DNA of 64,000 bases. It comes from Pogostemon cablin. Lineage: Eukaryota > Streptophyta > Magnoliopsida > Lamiales > Lamiaceae. Below the pieces are notes generated by a model. It saw nothing but the letters and a program-made list of their open reading frames with translations. It did no database searches and had not been told where the DNA came from. The stretch lies in NCBI GenBank assembly GCA_023678885.1, contig CM043009.1:15183117-15247116 (forward strand). Direction: 5' to 3'. Position 1 is the stretch's first letter. Each line of letters opens with the position of its first letter. The position numbers were made by a program, and so were the translations under genes. Shown in pieces: positions 11,110 through 22,613 of this stretch.

Positions 11110-12905
11110 ATGACTATAGTGGCTGAGAACCAAGTGAAGCTTAACTGCTTCACCCCGCAGTTTCGGCCTAAGACGGTGGCAGGGAAGAAGCTTAAAAGAA
11201 CCTTAGAAAGGCTGCTTGATGCTTCAGAAGACAACTCATGCGAAAGCACTATAAACATGTTAGATTTTGGTTCCTTTGAGAGAAATGTACCATTGAAGGA
11301 ATCTATGCCAGCAAAGTCTAAGAAGCGGAGGCTGGAAATATCTGGTCCAGGGGAAAAAAAGCACAATGATCTCTGGAAAGCTACCATGCCTGTTAGACAT
11401 GGCACCTGTGGGCTGATGTTACAAAAGGAGAAACAAAAGAGAAGAGAATTTAAGGTTCACTTGAGTACAAAAGTTGGCAAAGTTAGTACTAATTTCCTGT
11501 AGGGGTTTTGCTGGGCCTGTTACCTTGTGTATTTACTATGATTGCTAGATTTGTATTGCAACGTAGTTTATGGTCTTCCTTTTTTTTCTAACTTGTGTAA
11601 TGTATTGTGATTAATTGTCCATGCTTACACATGCCTCTTTATTTTTTAACAGGAATTATTTTTCTTGACTTAATGAATCTGTAATTCTTCAATTTTACTG
11701 TAGTTTTTGCATGCTTATGCATTAGCTTTGCTATATATGAACAGGTTGAGCCTGGAAAACAAGCTGTGAATGCTGCAGCTGGCGAATGTTCCAGTTCAAG
11801 TGAAGCTGGCGAATTGCCATTTAATGTCCAAATGTCTCCCAATAAAGCTCTGCGGGTCGCAATGTTAAAGAAACGCTTTGCTGATACAATCTTCAAGGCT
11901 ACACATCGAGAGCATTTGGACCATGTAATATTTCTGCCTCATTCCCCAATGCCATACTTATGTACTTGCATGCATGCTGCAAACACACACAATACACATT
12001 ATTTTTAACGCTTTCCTTGGATTTCCATCAGTTATTTTTTTTTACTTATATTGAATTCTGGATTCCATTGTCTAGAGTGTGCAGTCTGATCATTTGAGGT
12101 TGCAACAAGAAAGAGAGAGACTGCAACGAGGACGACGAAAAGGTAGCTACTGTGCCTTTAGTTATCTAAATGCTTTGCATGTAAATGCCAGTTATTTTAT
12201 TAACTTCTTATTAATTATTAATATATTTTAAATGATCAATTTTTAAGTGTAGTTTTATGTAGTTATTCATTATTTCTAGCAACTATATGGAATTGGGTTT
12301 CCAAATCTAGTCTGCATGTGATAATTATTTTATAAATTAGATTAAATGTTCATATTTGCATGAGATATAAGATGAATGCTTGAGTTGATAATGCTGTGAA
12401 GTCAGATATGACACGAGTGCAGGGGAAGATATTGGGGTGAATGACTTCAATAGTCAAATTTATCCATCCATCTTCCTCTTCAAAGTTACCAAATTTATTA
12501 CAAGCTACTTCACATTGTTTTTTTTTTTATTTAATTTTGTTTTGCAGAGAATGCCAAGCTTGAAGCACTAATCAAAGCTGCTGAAGAAGCCTCCCGCAGG
12601 GAGCAGCAGCATGATTTGATGATGCAGCGTGAGAACGAAAGAAAAGCTGCAAGAATAGTGCTTGAGAAGGTATTTTTTTTGGTTAACCTTAGATGACTAT
12701 GTGATCCGTCTGTTCCCCGATTTTTCTGATTCAACGTATTGTTATTCAGGTTGAAAAATCAGTGGAGGTGGATGATAACATGGGTATGTTGGACAACTTG
12801 AAGATGATAGGCTGTGAGTACCTGTATTATCCACTCGACCATGGGTATCGCCTTGATGAAGACATGGCTATTTCGGATGTGGAAGAGGGGGAAATTTTAT
12901 CATAG
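11110..12905 (+). CDS. GTE/BET-like C-terminal-region protein without bromodomain, copy A
   Basis: Five coding exons can be joined in frame: 11110-11481, 11745-11924, 12076-12142, 12548-12669 and 12750-12905, giving 298 aa. All introns are GT-AG. The start is the ATG 16 bases after the acceptor of a probable leader intron. The N-terminal 124 residues are basic, with a KSKKRRLE nuclear-localisation-like patch. Exon 2 holds LRVAMLKKRFADTIFKA. Exons 3-5 form a charged helix rich in Glu, Arg and Gln (QQERERLQRGRRK, then ARIVLEKVEKSVEVDDN), followed by an acidic DVEEGEIL tail. The order resembles the region after the bromodomain in plant GTE (BET-type) proteins, which bind acetylated histones. No bromodomain-coding sequence is seen in 10290-13200, so this is either a stand-alone relative or a different coiled-coil nuclear protein. 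The exon model is firm; the family call is moderate. A possible AATAAA polyadenylation signal lies near 13207. Confidence 0.75.
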
Positions 12906-14007
12906 TATTAGGTGCCTTCCGAATCTCCTTTTCGGTCAGCTTGAAATAGCCGTATATTTTTGGCCAACCCTGAGTAATCATCGTCTCCCTTGGATTGCGC
13001 TTGTAAATTGTAGTGTATTATATGAGAACCAACTTGTTCAATTTTGTGGTTCCACTTGTTCATGTACACACTGATGATTGCTAAGTAAAAACAAAAAAAT
13101 GTTATTACAGCAGGAAGTGTGATGTTCTGTAGAAAATGTTTAAATTTTGTACAAGCAAGCAATGTAAATTACGCTGATTTGCGTCTAATTCTATACTAGA
13201 ATGTCTTGAATAAATGGTATCCTTTTTGGTCCTCTTTCCTCTGATGGTTAACTTTTTCTTGATCTTCTGTTTATAGAGACTATTGTAAGCTCTTGATATG
13301 CATTTCATCATTATATGTTATATCTTCTAATGTTATATGGTGGATTCTTGTTCTTATCATGAAGTCATGGTCACAATTGATCCCATTCATCGAATTTCTA
13401 AGCTCTATTTTGGATTCTTTTCCTAATCATCTGAATGAATATTTTGTCTTTTCTGCTGTCAACAAATATCTTTTTTCAGGACTTCTAAATACGGTTATAC
13501 TGTAGCCTATGTCACAATTCCTTTGTATTCAACAGTGTTACCTGCACATTAAATAAGATTTGATCTTCAGTGCCTCCATCCGGCTGAATATAAATCCTGC
13601 AGGATGACTTGTGTTTCGAAGGGAGTAAAAATATTGTTTTTTTAACCCCTGTTCTACCTCTTTTAACTTGGTTTTATCGTTTATCATCATTATTATGCTG
13701 TCATGTTCAGAGGTTCTCTCTGGTGGCTGGCTGGCTCTTTCTTAATTGAATGGTTTCATGGGTTAGTTTTCTTCATCCCGGGGTACAATAATGTGCATGA
13801 TCTTGTTCCATGTGATCAGATAAAGAGAGACATTTAACCACATGTTATATTTAGTTGTTGATAATGCTGGATTTTGGCAAGTTTTGCTCAGGTGTCCCCA
13901 TGGTATTTTCTCTAAGAATGTTAGGATCAGAAGCATTCAGTCTTTTGATGTGGTACTCAGAAGAACTAAATTTAGCATTTGTGTTTCCTTCTATTTTGGT
14001 TGGGATT
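12906..14007 (+). other. 3' UTR and downstream DNA of copy A
   Basis: T/G-rich sequence with an AATAAA near 13207. It is almost identical to 62899-64000. Short ORFs here are not conserved-looking and no product is recognised. Confidence 0.5.
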
Positions 14008-15480
14008 GTATTTTGGCTGATCTCAGAAATTATTAATTTTGGAACGAAGACAGTATAGGAGAAAGAAAAGAATGGTGATAGTCCTTTAACATCAATTAGT
14101 CTACCTCTTCACAGTTCAGAATTGTGTCTTGTGTTGGTGTCCTCTGTTTGTCCCCTTTTTGTGGAGTTAAGTCCATTTCGATAGCATTTGACTGGAAGCA
14201 TTCATTTCTTTTTCTAGTTCTCTTGTTTCTCCTTTGAACGATATTTCGCCTTTCTCTGCTCTGTCAACAGAATACTTCTCTTTCAAGGACTTCAGGTTTT
14301 CAGTGCTGAAATAGTTTGATATACTAAGATTCCTGTGCTGAAATTGTGGATATTCTCCTCTTTCTAGATATCACATCATGTTCTCCACTCTCTTTAGTGT
14401 CTTGTGTCGGATGTCGGTTGAAGTCGTGTTATTGTCTTGGTGCTGGAGTGACTATATTGATTTATTGAAGACATCTTTATAATAAAATTTATATTGGTTG
14501 AAGTAATGGGTGCCTATGTCGCATTTTCTTTGTAGTTTAACAGAGCCTAGCTGCACATCAAAGTGAGATTTGGTCTACTGCTAATAATTGTTGCTGTGTA
14601 AAGAATGTCGTGGTCGGGTCTGGGTTTTCTCTATCTGGCTGATCATAAATCTTGCAGTGTGGATGACTTGCAATATTAGTGTCTTGTGGAGGGAGTAAAA
14701 TAGTGGTTTTCGTCTCATAATAATAGCTTTATTTTAACCTTTTTCCCTTTGCTTATCCTTTTGCTCTTCTGTCCAGAGGTTCCCAGTGATACTTGGAGAA
14801 AGTGAAGAGTGATGAGCGGTCCATTTGTTCAATATGCTTTTACCCCATCATTCTGTTAAAAGTTGAATTATTATACTATGGTATCTCTGCATTGATGGCT
14901 TGTTTTCTTAGGTCAGACTATGTTAACTTAAGGTGGAGAATTTCTGTGGACTTTGGCAGAACATTCTTTGATTGCTTATGTTGGGCTTGTCTTGGAGAGA
15001 GATGACTTCCACTATATATTTTAACCTTTGCAGTAATAATGGCGTGGGTAAAATGTTCACATTCTCTGTTCTGACTTGAGTCTTTCTTGATCTGGTTCAA
15101 CCTCTTCCCTCTTTGTGCTCGTCCATTTTCAGGATTGGATTTCTGTTGGATCACAGTTTGTATCAATTGAAGAACCTCTGGTTTGATGGCTATTTTTTAT
15201 CACTCTATTGTTAATGCTGTTAGATTGCAATTATAAACGTGGCTATATGTTTCTCTTGTTCAATATGGCATTGTCTTCATGGTTTCCAACGTTCATGTTG
15301 AGGGAGGGGTGTGGTTTTCTGCAGTATGTTGGACTGATCATGTCTTTCCTTTAAGGTAGTTTAGTTTGATGCGGTAATTTATCTGTCTTCGAAACACGAT
15401 CTGGTACTGGCAATCTCATTATTAAATAGTGGCATTCGAATGCAGTCTACACTTCATTTGCTCATTATTTTGCAGTCAAA
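13200..15480 (+). repeat. Diverged tandem duplication of about 1 kb downstream of the gene
   Basis: Ordered phrases recur about 1 kb apart. GCCTATGTCACAATTCCTTTG at 13507 is matched by GCCTATGTCGCATTTTCTTTG at 14512. Both are followed by ...CAACAG/TAACAG, CTGCACAT, GATTTG, CTGG/CGGCTGA.CATAAAT, GGATGACTTG and GGGAGTAAAA. Frames are broken and no product is recognised. It could be a decayed gene, an extended 3' UTR or a non-coding transcript. Confidence 0.5.
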
Positions 15481-15499
15481 GTTCTCTCAATAAAGGCAG

Positions 15500-17280
15500 T
15501 GGTCTGTGTGTGTCAATATCAAGTTCTGCAGGGTGTTTTGGGTTTTAACTTCATACTTAGGGTGTGTGCTTGTTGCCGATCTTTGAGAAACAGGACAACT
15601 GTAGAAGTAGCAATGTATGTTTTGAAATTCCTAATTGGATGTCAAGTTCATTCAAGGTGTATTGGGTCATCATTTCATATTAGGTCTTCTCGGTGCTGAT
15701 TTTAAAGAAAAGTGGACATCTAAATTAACGACTTCAGGCATCATCAACTTCAATTTGTTTTTACCTGGCGTGAGCTGCTATGAAATTGTAATCTTTTCTG
15801 TATATCTTTTACATTTTTGGCAACATTAATCTATGATATTTGTTTTCAGATGTTAAGATAACTTCTGTTATGGAGTATAGGCTTGCTGCAAATCTATCTC
15901 AACTTTTCTCCATTTAGGGCTCTGATTTATTAATTTTGATGGTATAAATGAGAAGTAATTTATAGTGCTAACTTAATAGGGCCTTGATGTTTAGGTTAAT
16001 TTAGATGCAAGTGTTCTCATGTGCTTGCTGACATGTACTTAGGCTTGCTGCAAATCTAACTTAACTTTCGTTATAAATTTTGATGGAATAAATGAGAACT
16101 AATTTATAGTGTTAACTCAATTGGGCCTAGATATTTAGGTTAATTTAGATGTGTGTGTTCTCGTGTGCTTGCTGACATGTTCTTACTGCACTTTTTTTGT
16201 TAATGTTTTAGATGTCTGTGTTCTCGTGTGCTTGTTGGCATGTTCTTACTGCACTTTTTTTGTTGATGTTTTAGATGTTTGTGTTCTCGTGTGCTTGTTG
16301 GCATGTTCTTACTGCAATTTTTTTGTTGATGTTTTGGTTAGTTTAGGTTAACACTCGTGTAACTCTGCCTATTCTGAGAATTCTCTCAGCGTAGCCGGTC
16401 CCAAGCCCGGGAAAAGAGGAGGGTCGAATTATATATATTCTGCTTGCATTAGTTCATGTTGGTGATGAGCTTATCTTTATTCAAGTTAGTTTGCACAAAA
16501 AATTTACATAAAATCTAAGTTCCTCTATTTTGTTTAAAGTGGTTTTCTGTATTCCAAGGCCATTTGTTACATTTTCCTTTCAAATTCTGAAACTAATTGA
16601 TTAGCCTTTGGCCTGGCATTAATCTTGGATTCATCTGAGACATAAGCTTCAAGATTTTAGTATGATATAAATTTGATGTGTTGACTGTTGATCATAGGCT
16701 TCAAGATTTGTAAGCATTGATCTTACATAATACCAAGGATGACAAGGCAGGATAAATTCCATCAAAGAAAATATTGCTACCTGGCTTGTTTAGTTTATAT
16801 ATCTTGGCAAAGAATGGGTGATAATTATAATGATTTGATTTCATAGTTAAATAATTATCTTCTGAGCTTTATAATTTGTGTGTATATTTTTAAAATTAAA
16901 TTGTTTTTAACTGAACTGGAAGTTGATTTGGGCAAATCTTGGTGAAACTTTTTGTAATTTCTTAATTGTTAACACTTTTCAATTAAATTATTATTATTTC
17001 ATTACTAATTAATTAATTTATTTTTTAAATTGTTAATGGAATAATTAAACTGAATGATTATCATTTTGCATTAGGTTTAGTTTTTGCCAGCTAATTCATA
17101 TTTCATATGTTGTTAATGAAATACTAATTAAACTGAATGATTATACTTTTCATTAGTCTTAGGTTTTTCAGTTAATCATATATGTCATTTTATTTGCAGT
17201 TAAAAGTACTATCTTCTTGATTGTCATTTTATTTTCAGTCTTAATGAATAATTTGATGTTAATTCTATATCTTCATGACC
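15500..17280 (+). repeat. Tandem repeats in otherwise unassigned DNA
   Basis: Three layers are visible. A segment of about 110 bp is repeated near 15525-15600 and 15640-15715. A segment of about 180 bp is repeated near 15880-16045 and 16040-16175. Units of about 63 bp (GTGTTCTCGTGTGCTTG...) occur three times at 16151-16340. The last is a multiple of three, so one frame stays open through it (a 21 aa repeat), which is probably incidental. Confidence 0.65.
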
Positions 17281-17286
17281 CATTTT

Positions 17287-17465
17287 TTATTTCCCCATAA
17301 GGGAAATGGTCTTATCTCTTTATTTCTACCTTATTTCCCATGAGTTATATGTTTGTAATTAGAAGGAAATGGTCTATTTCTTTATTTTCACCTTATTTCC
17401 GCATGAGTTATATGTCCCTAATAATAGGGAAATGGTCTATTTCTCTATTTCCACATGAATTATTA
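17287..17465 (+). repeat. Three tandem units of about 60-70 bp
   Basis: The phrase GGGAAATGGTCT(TAT)TTCT..TATTTC..CCTTATTTCC..ATGAGTTATATG is repeated three times with drift. No gene is associated. Confidence 0.6.
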
Positions 17466-17679
17466 TATGTTAAAAGCAATGTTGCCGTATGTTAATTAGT
17501 CTTCTTCTTTAAAAAAGATGATGTCAATTTTTTATATAACAATTTTCATGATATATTTTTTTTGGACGGGTATAAATTTTTTGATTAGATATTACTTTTC
17601 GTTAAAAATTTATCATTCTACGAAACTTATACTGCGACGGAATAGTTAGCATGTATTTGGAGGATAAAATATTCTTTAT

Positions 17680-17747
17680 TTTTTCACAACGATACGCATG
17701 CGGCATGCACGTGCAAGTGACGTGCATCCCACGTCTAAAAAAACTAG
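17680..17747 (+). mobile_element. Possible Helitron 3' terminus
   Basis: GC-rich hairpin-forming sequence (GCATGCGGCATGC, then ACGTGCAAGTGACGTGCA), followed by CTAAAAAAACTAG and T. No 5' partner was located. Confidence 0.35.
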
Positions 17748-18597
17748 TTAATATAAAAGTCTTTACTAGAACTGAAGTTTAACATCGTTTTTATTTTTCA
17801 TTTAATCGCATAATTTACATATATAATGATCTTTAATTAGAATAACTTACTATATAGATAATAAATAAATTATAAAGTTTGTTATTTGTATTAAATGAGA
17901 AAGGTAAATTTGCATTTAAAATATACTTTTAAAGTTAGAAGAAGAAGATTAATATGATGTTAACTTTTTTAAGTGATGAAATTTAGAGTCCGACTGTGGT
18001 ATACCTGGTGCACCGGTGCACCTGGACAATCTTAACCGTTAGATTAACTTTTAATATAATCTACACCATTAAATATAATAATATAATTAATTTTTTAAAA
18101 ACAAAACTACCCACTAATCTATTTTACACTATAAATATGGGGGTGCACCCTAGAATGACCCTGAAATTTAAGAAAGAGGAGTATATTTTTATCTTGATCT
18201 TGATTGTTGATCAACCAAAATAATCTTAATATATATATATATTTGATGGGTAGTTTCCTTATATAATTTTTTTGAAAAAACATATGTGTGACACTCTCTA
18301 ATAAAATATTCACTTATTAAAACATGGGTTGATATATTACTGGTTGAATCCAATTTACATATCATTAACTACATTGAAATTGAAATAGTAATTATGTATT
18401 AAAAACATTTTTATTTTGATCTTAAATTTAAAGTATTAAAAGTTTTCAATTATTCATAAAGATAATATATATAATCAAAATTTTATTTAAAAAATATGAA
18501 TAATGAATAAAAATTTAAACAATTATGTATAAGTATTAAGCATATTAATAACTTCAATATTAAGAATATTAAAAGTATAATTAAAGAGTTTATATTA

Positions 18598-19497
18598 GGT
18601 GCACCCGAGTGTAAGGGTGCACTCATATGTGTATAACTTTTTATTCTATTTTGTATACTTGTTATTTTTATTTTGTATACGTATTTCTTAATAATTGTAT
18701 ACTTTTTTTACAATAAGTTTTTCATTAAAAAAACTAGCATCCATATGTGTATAACTTTTTATTCAATAGTGTATACATGTTTTTTAATAATTGTTTTTTT
18801 TTACAATCAATTTTTCATTAAAAAAACTAATAATTAAATTGTATACATTTTTATTGGGAGGATTACTACTAGGTACACAAAAAAATCCTAAATTACTATG
18901 AGATACAAACATACAAAAGTATTACTACTAGGTACAAAAATATATAGTGATATTCCAATATTACCCCTATTAATGTGCTGCACATAAATATTGTGTGCAG
19001 CAAAAGTTCATGTGCAGCAAAGTGTGTGCAGCAAAAAAAGTGTGTGCAGGAAAAAAAAAGTGTGTGCAGCAAAAAAATGTGGTGGTCCGGCGACGGCGGT
19101 CCGGCAGTTTTTCCGGCGGCGGCAGTTTTTCCGGCGACCAGTTTTTTTTTTTTTTTTTTTTTTTGGACGAACAGTTTTTCCGGCGACCGGCCGCCGGAGC
19201 TCCGCCGGCGGCGGCGGTCCGGCAGCGGCAGCGGTGGTCCGGTGGTGGGTGGAGGTTGGGGTTAGTGTTTTAAAGGTATATGGGTTTAGGGGTATATTTG
19301 GTATTTTACTTTAATATTTTGTATTAAATAATAATTATTTTAAATCAATGTATCTAGTAGTAATTAGGGGTACAAAGTGTGTACCTATCAGTAATTATTT
19401 CTTTATTCATAATTGTATATGTTTTTGTTTATATTTGTATACGTTTTTTAAAGTGGGTGTACCCTAAGACACCTTATCTTAGGGCGCACCCGGGTGC
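18598..19497. mobile_element. Foldback-type element with GTGCACCCG ends, interrupted by a second element
   Basis: The left end GGTGCACCCGAGTGTAAGG is mirrored by CGCACCCGGGTGCACA on the right. TGTATACTTGTT/TTGTATACG phrases recur inside. A shorter relative with GGTGCACCGGTGCACC and GGGGTGCACCC lies at about 18006-18155. No coding region is present. Confidence 0.45.
18863..19398. mobile_element. Non-autonomous TIR element, relative of 8165-9248
   Basis: The left end ATTACTACTAGGTACAC is mirrored on the right (GTGTACCTATCAGTAAT), with two mismatches over 17 bp. It shares the ACTATGAGATACAAA, TGCTGCACATAAA and GTGTGCAGCA blocks with 8165-9248 but lacks the nested hAT. The internal 19075-19262 part is an isolated CCGGCGGCGG-rich island with a long T run. 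Target duplication is unclear. Confidence 0.6.
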
Positions 19498-20309
19498 ACA
19501 TTATAATTAACCATAATTAAATGTTTGAAAGTATTATTTAGAATATGTATAGATAGGCTTTTAAAAAAAATATTTGAATGTTGTTTAATTTTTTAATTAT
19601 TTATATATATATTTTTTAATATGAAAAATAGTTAGGTGCAAACTTAAAATAATTATTTATAATATATATAAATCTTAAGAAAAAAATCGTGGTATATGAG
19701 AATTTTTTATACGTATATTATATAATTTCTCATATAAAGATTAAATAAATATTAAATTTGACATATATTAAGTATTAGATAATGGAATTCATTTTAATGT
19801 TATTTTATTCTATTTATGTATTTACATAATAGAAATTCACTCCATTCATCTCTTAAAAGATTGTACCTCGGCATGGACATTAAAAAAAATGGTCACATTT
19901 AGGAGTATTATGATATTTTCTTAGTAGTAAATAAGTATAAAATATATTAGGTAGTAATAGTTTTTTTTTTTAAAATAAAGTGTATGAGAAAGGGTGATTT
20001 TTTTAATTTTTTTGTCCTTTATAGGTAAGTGAAATTTTTTGTAGTACGACCAAAATGAAAAGTGTGCAATTTAAAAAGAGACGTAGATAATACTATAATT
20101 TAATATTTATTTATATTAATTTTATTCTATTAAAATGTACAAAATAATTTGTAACTAAAACAAAATTTCTGTTTTATTTAAATTTGCAAAATATCATGTA
20201 GATTGGTTTGCAAGGACTAATATTCGTACATTAGTAAATTAAAACTAATAAAATTTGCAACTAAATTAAAATTTTTAATTACTTATTACATGTATAGTTA
20301 AAATTAATG

Positions 20310-20312
<3 letters not shown>

Positions 20313-20338
<26 letters not shown>
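20313..20338. repeat. (TA)n microsatellite
   Basis: About 13 TA units, absent at the same place in copy 1, where the sequence reads TTTTTATATATAAAATTAATG. Confidence 0.9.
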
Positions 20339-20346
<8 letters not shown>

Positions 20347-20493
20347 GTTACAATTAAATATAAAAATAATACATCCATTAAGAAATACATATACATTATT
20401 AAATATACTAAAATAATTTGTTATAAAAAAAATAAAAATTAAGTACATAGATTCTAAATATATATCCACGTGTATATATGATATCAATTAATA

Positions 20494-20748
20494 CTCCCTC
20501 TATCTCATTGAAACGTGAGCGTTTATTTTTTTTTCACTTAGATTAAGAGATATAATAATTTAACGTATCATGAAGTAAGAAAAATATTATTTTAATATAA
20601 AGTAGGTAGTTGTATTATTATTGTGTGGGCCTATGGAGATATATTAATTATTTTGTATGGGTTTTACCTACCAAAAAGGAAAATATACAATTTGTATTGT
20701 GACGGACCAAAATGACAAAATACGTACGATTCAGTAGGATAGATGGAG
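20494..20748. mobile_element. Stowaway-like MITE, intact (copy 2)
   Basis: 255 bp between TA dinucleotides at 20492-20493 and 20749-20750. The termini CTCCCTCTATCTCATTGAA and (reading in from the right) CTCCATCTATCCTACTGAA are imperfect inverted repeats. It contains the empty TA site for the copy-1 nested MITE at 20588-20589. Confidence 0.8.
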
Positions 20749-22613
20749 TAATATAAATTAGAAGAATGTAATAAATATATAAACAAAATTACAAACACTC
20801 TTATAAACTCGGTTTACATAGCTTATTATATAAATCCTGATTTTTTCTCACACTATACCCTCCCTTTTGCAATCCTATTATACTCTATGTATTGCTAGGG
20901 GTTTAAATTAAAGAGAGAAACATGGTTTACAAGGGTTTGTAATGTAAACCCGATTTACAAGAGATTAACTCAAACAAAATAAAAATACAATATGTATAAA
21001 ATTTTATTTTACTTTTTTAATCTTTATATATAATAAAACTCACTTCAAAAGTCAAAATTAGACCAAATTTTTTCCTCCCATTTTAACTCACATAATTTAG
21101 CTTGGTAATATTAAATGTTGGCCCTTCATTAGTTATTGTAACATCTCATCCCTTGATTGTGATTATCAATATTTAAAAACATCTCATTCATTTATGACAA
21201 TCACTACGTTGGGCCTGTCGTATTTTCTAAATTCATGGAACCGGAGCCCATTTTACATTTGGGCCAAATTTCTGGATCTGGATCCAAATTAGTCCAATTC
21301 ACCCTTGCTAATTAACGTATATATTTTTTAAATATTGGAAAACGTGATAGGGCACTCTTCATTCCTTCCTGTTCATTCTGGATTCTTCTTCTCGCACACA
21401 AACTGCGTTCCTTCATCGCCATACCCTTTTTGGCATCGAATTTCTTCGGCGGTTTAGGGTTTAGGGCGTTCTGACTTGTTTCTTCAGTCTTTCGGTGTCG
21501 GATTTTTAAGGTTCTCGTGTTCTCTTTGCATGTAGTTTCGTGTTCGTTTTTCTATATAATTTTCTCTTATTCAAGTGTAAAGTGGTATGGGTATTATGTT
21601 AATGATTTTTTCTTCATATTTTTTTTTATTTTTATTTCTTAACTTTTTCTACAGGTGTGCATCCTCAATTTCCATTGTTCCTGCTACTCATCGGAATTGG
21701 ATCGTAACCTATTTGAAGGTAAATTTAGTGGAACGTGATTCTGTAACGTAATCCAATATATCAATATATTTTCATTAGTTTTGGGTAATTTATTAGTTAA
21801 TTTCAAACCTTTTTTGCTTCCTGTGAAGTGCGACAGTGAAATTTTATGTTTACCTTTAATTCTAACCTGTGATTTGTTTGCAATTCTGAATTGTTTAAGT
21901 TTTAATCGAAGAGTTTGTTGAATGATGTTGCTCAGAAATAATATGTTTGTGCTTTTGTTTTTAATTTATAATGTTATTGAAAGTGAAAATAGATTGTTTA
22001 AGAGTCAATATTCTTGATGTTAAATTAGAGTGAAATGGATGATTTATATGATGCTGGTATCACACAGCCAATGACTACATCATATCACTCTCTTATTTTC
22101 TTGCATTTTTGCATATTTTCCTGAGTGTTGTTCCTGCCTGATCCGATGCTTATTCAATACATTTGAATTTGATGTGGAAACTTATTTGGATGTTATGACT
22201 ACTGGAGTCAATGTCGTATGTGTAATTTACTGTTTTAGCTCATCTTTTGATTTGTGAGTACCTGATTTATAAAAAAAATAGTTTGATTTGATTTTTTTGA
22301 AATTTATTTGGGAAATCATACCTTATATTATATGCAACTAGTTTATTTGTGTATTAATTACTTTGATCTTGATTGTAGGTTTTTGTGATAGTATTGTAAT
22401 GGGTAGAAAATAATATGTTCTTACGGGAGAAGGTCCCAGGTCTCATATATTACATAGAAATAAAGTTCAAACCCGTTCAAAATCTGCTAACATTTTAGAA
22501 GAACAGATAATGAAAAAAAAAAGAAAACAGTGTGAGTGATAAAAAAATTGAAATAGACTACAGATTAGGGAAGTGATATTGTTGTCATTTCTGATGAATC
22601 TGCACAGAAAGCT

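Larger units (their letters stand above)
1..14007 (+). repeat. Tandem segmental duplication, copy 1
   Basis: This block is collinear with 20164-64000. By-eye matches are 1-1288 to 20164-21195, 1289-1657 to about 32828-33190, about 3240-5915 to about 33300-35988, about 5936-6003 to about 47733-47818, about 6033-7380 to about 49270-50563, and 7386-14007 to 57265-64000. Left of about 9460 the copies differ by several substitutions per 100 bp plus indels. Right of it they are almost identical. Copy 1 is the less disrupted one. Its left limit lies beyond the window. Confidence 0.93.

Noticed and set aside
11070..11405. Minus-strand ORF of 111 codons over exon 1 of the GTE-like gene (and 61065-61400)
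   Set aside because: Shadow of the real exon on the other strand, with no splice or start context of its own.
16151..16351. Cys-rich ORF with 21-residue repeats
   Set aside because: Produced by a 63 bp tandem repeat whose length is divisible by three. No upstream gene structure and no family match.
16384..16425. GTAGCCGGTCCCAAGCCCGG phrase
   Set aside because: Looks like a fragment of a common plant dispersed repeat, but too short and isolated to assign to a family.
18975..19314. Three overlapping ORFs in the GC-rich island
   Set aside because: All three frames are open only because of the GC/poly(T) composition. They lie inside a non-autonomous element.
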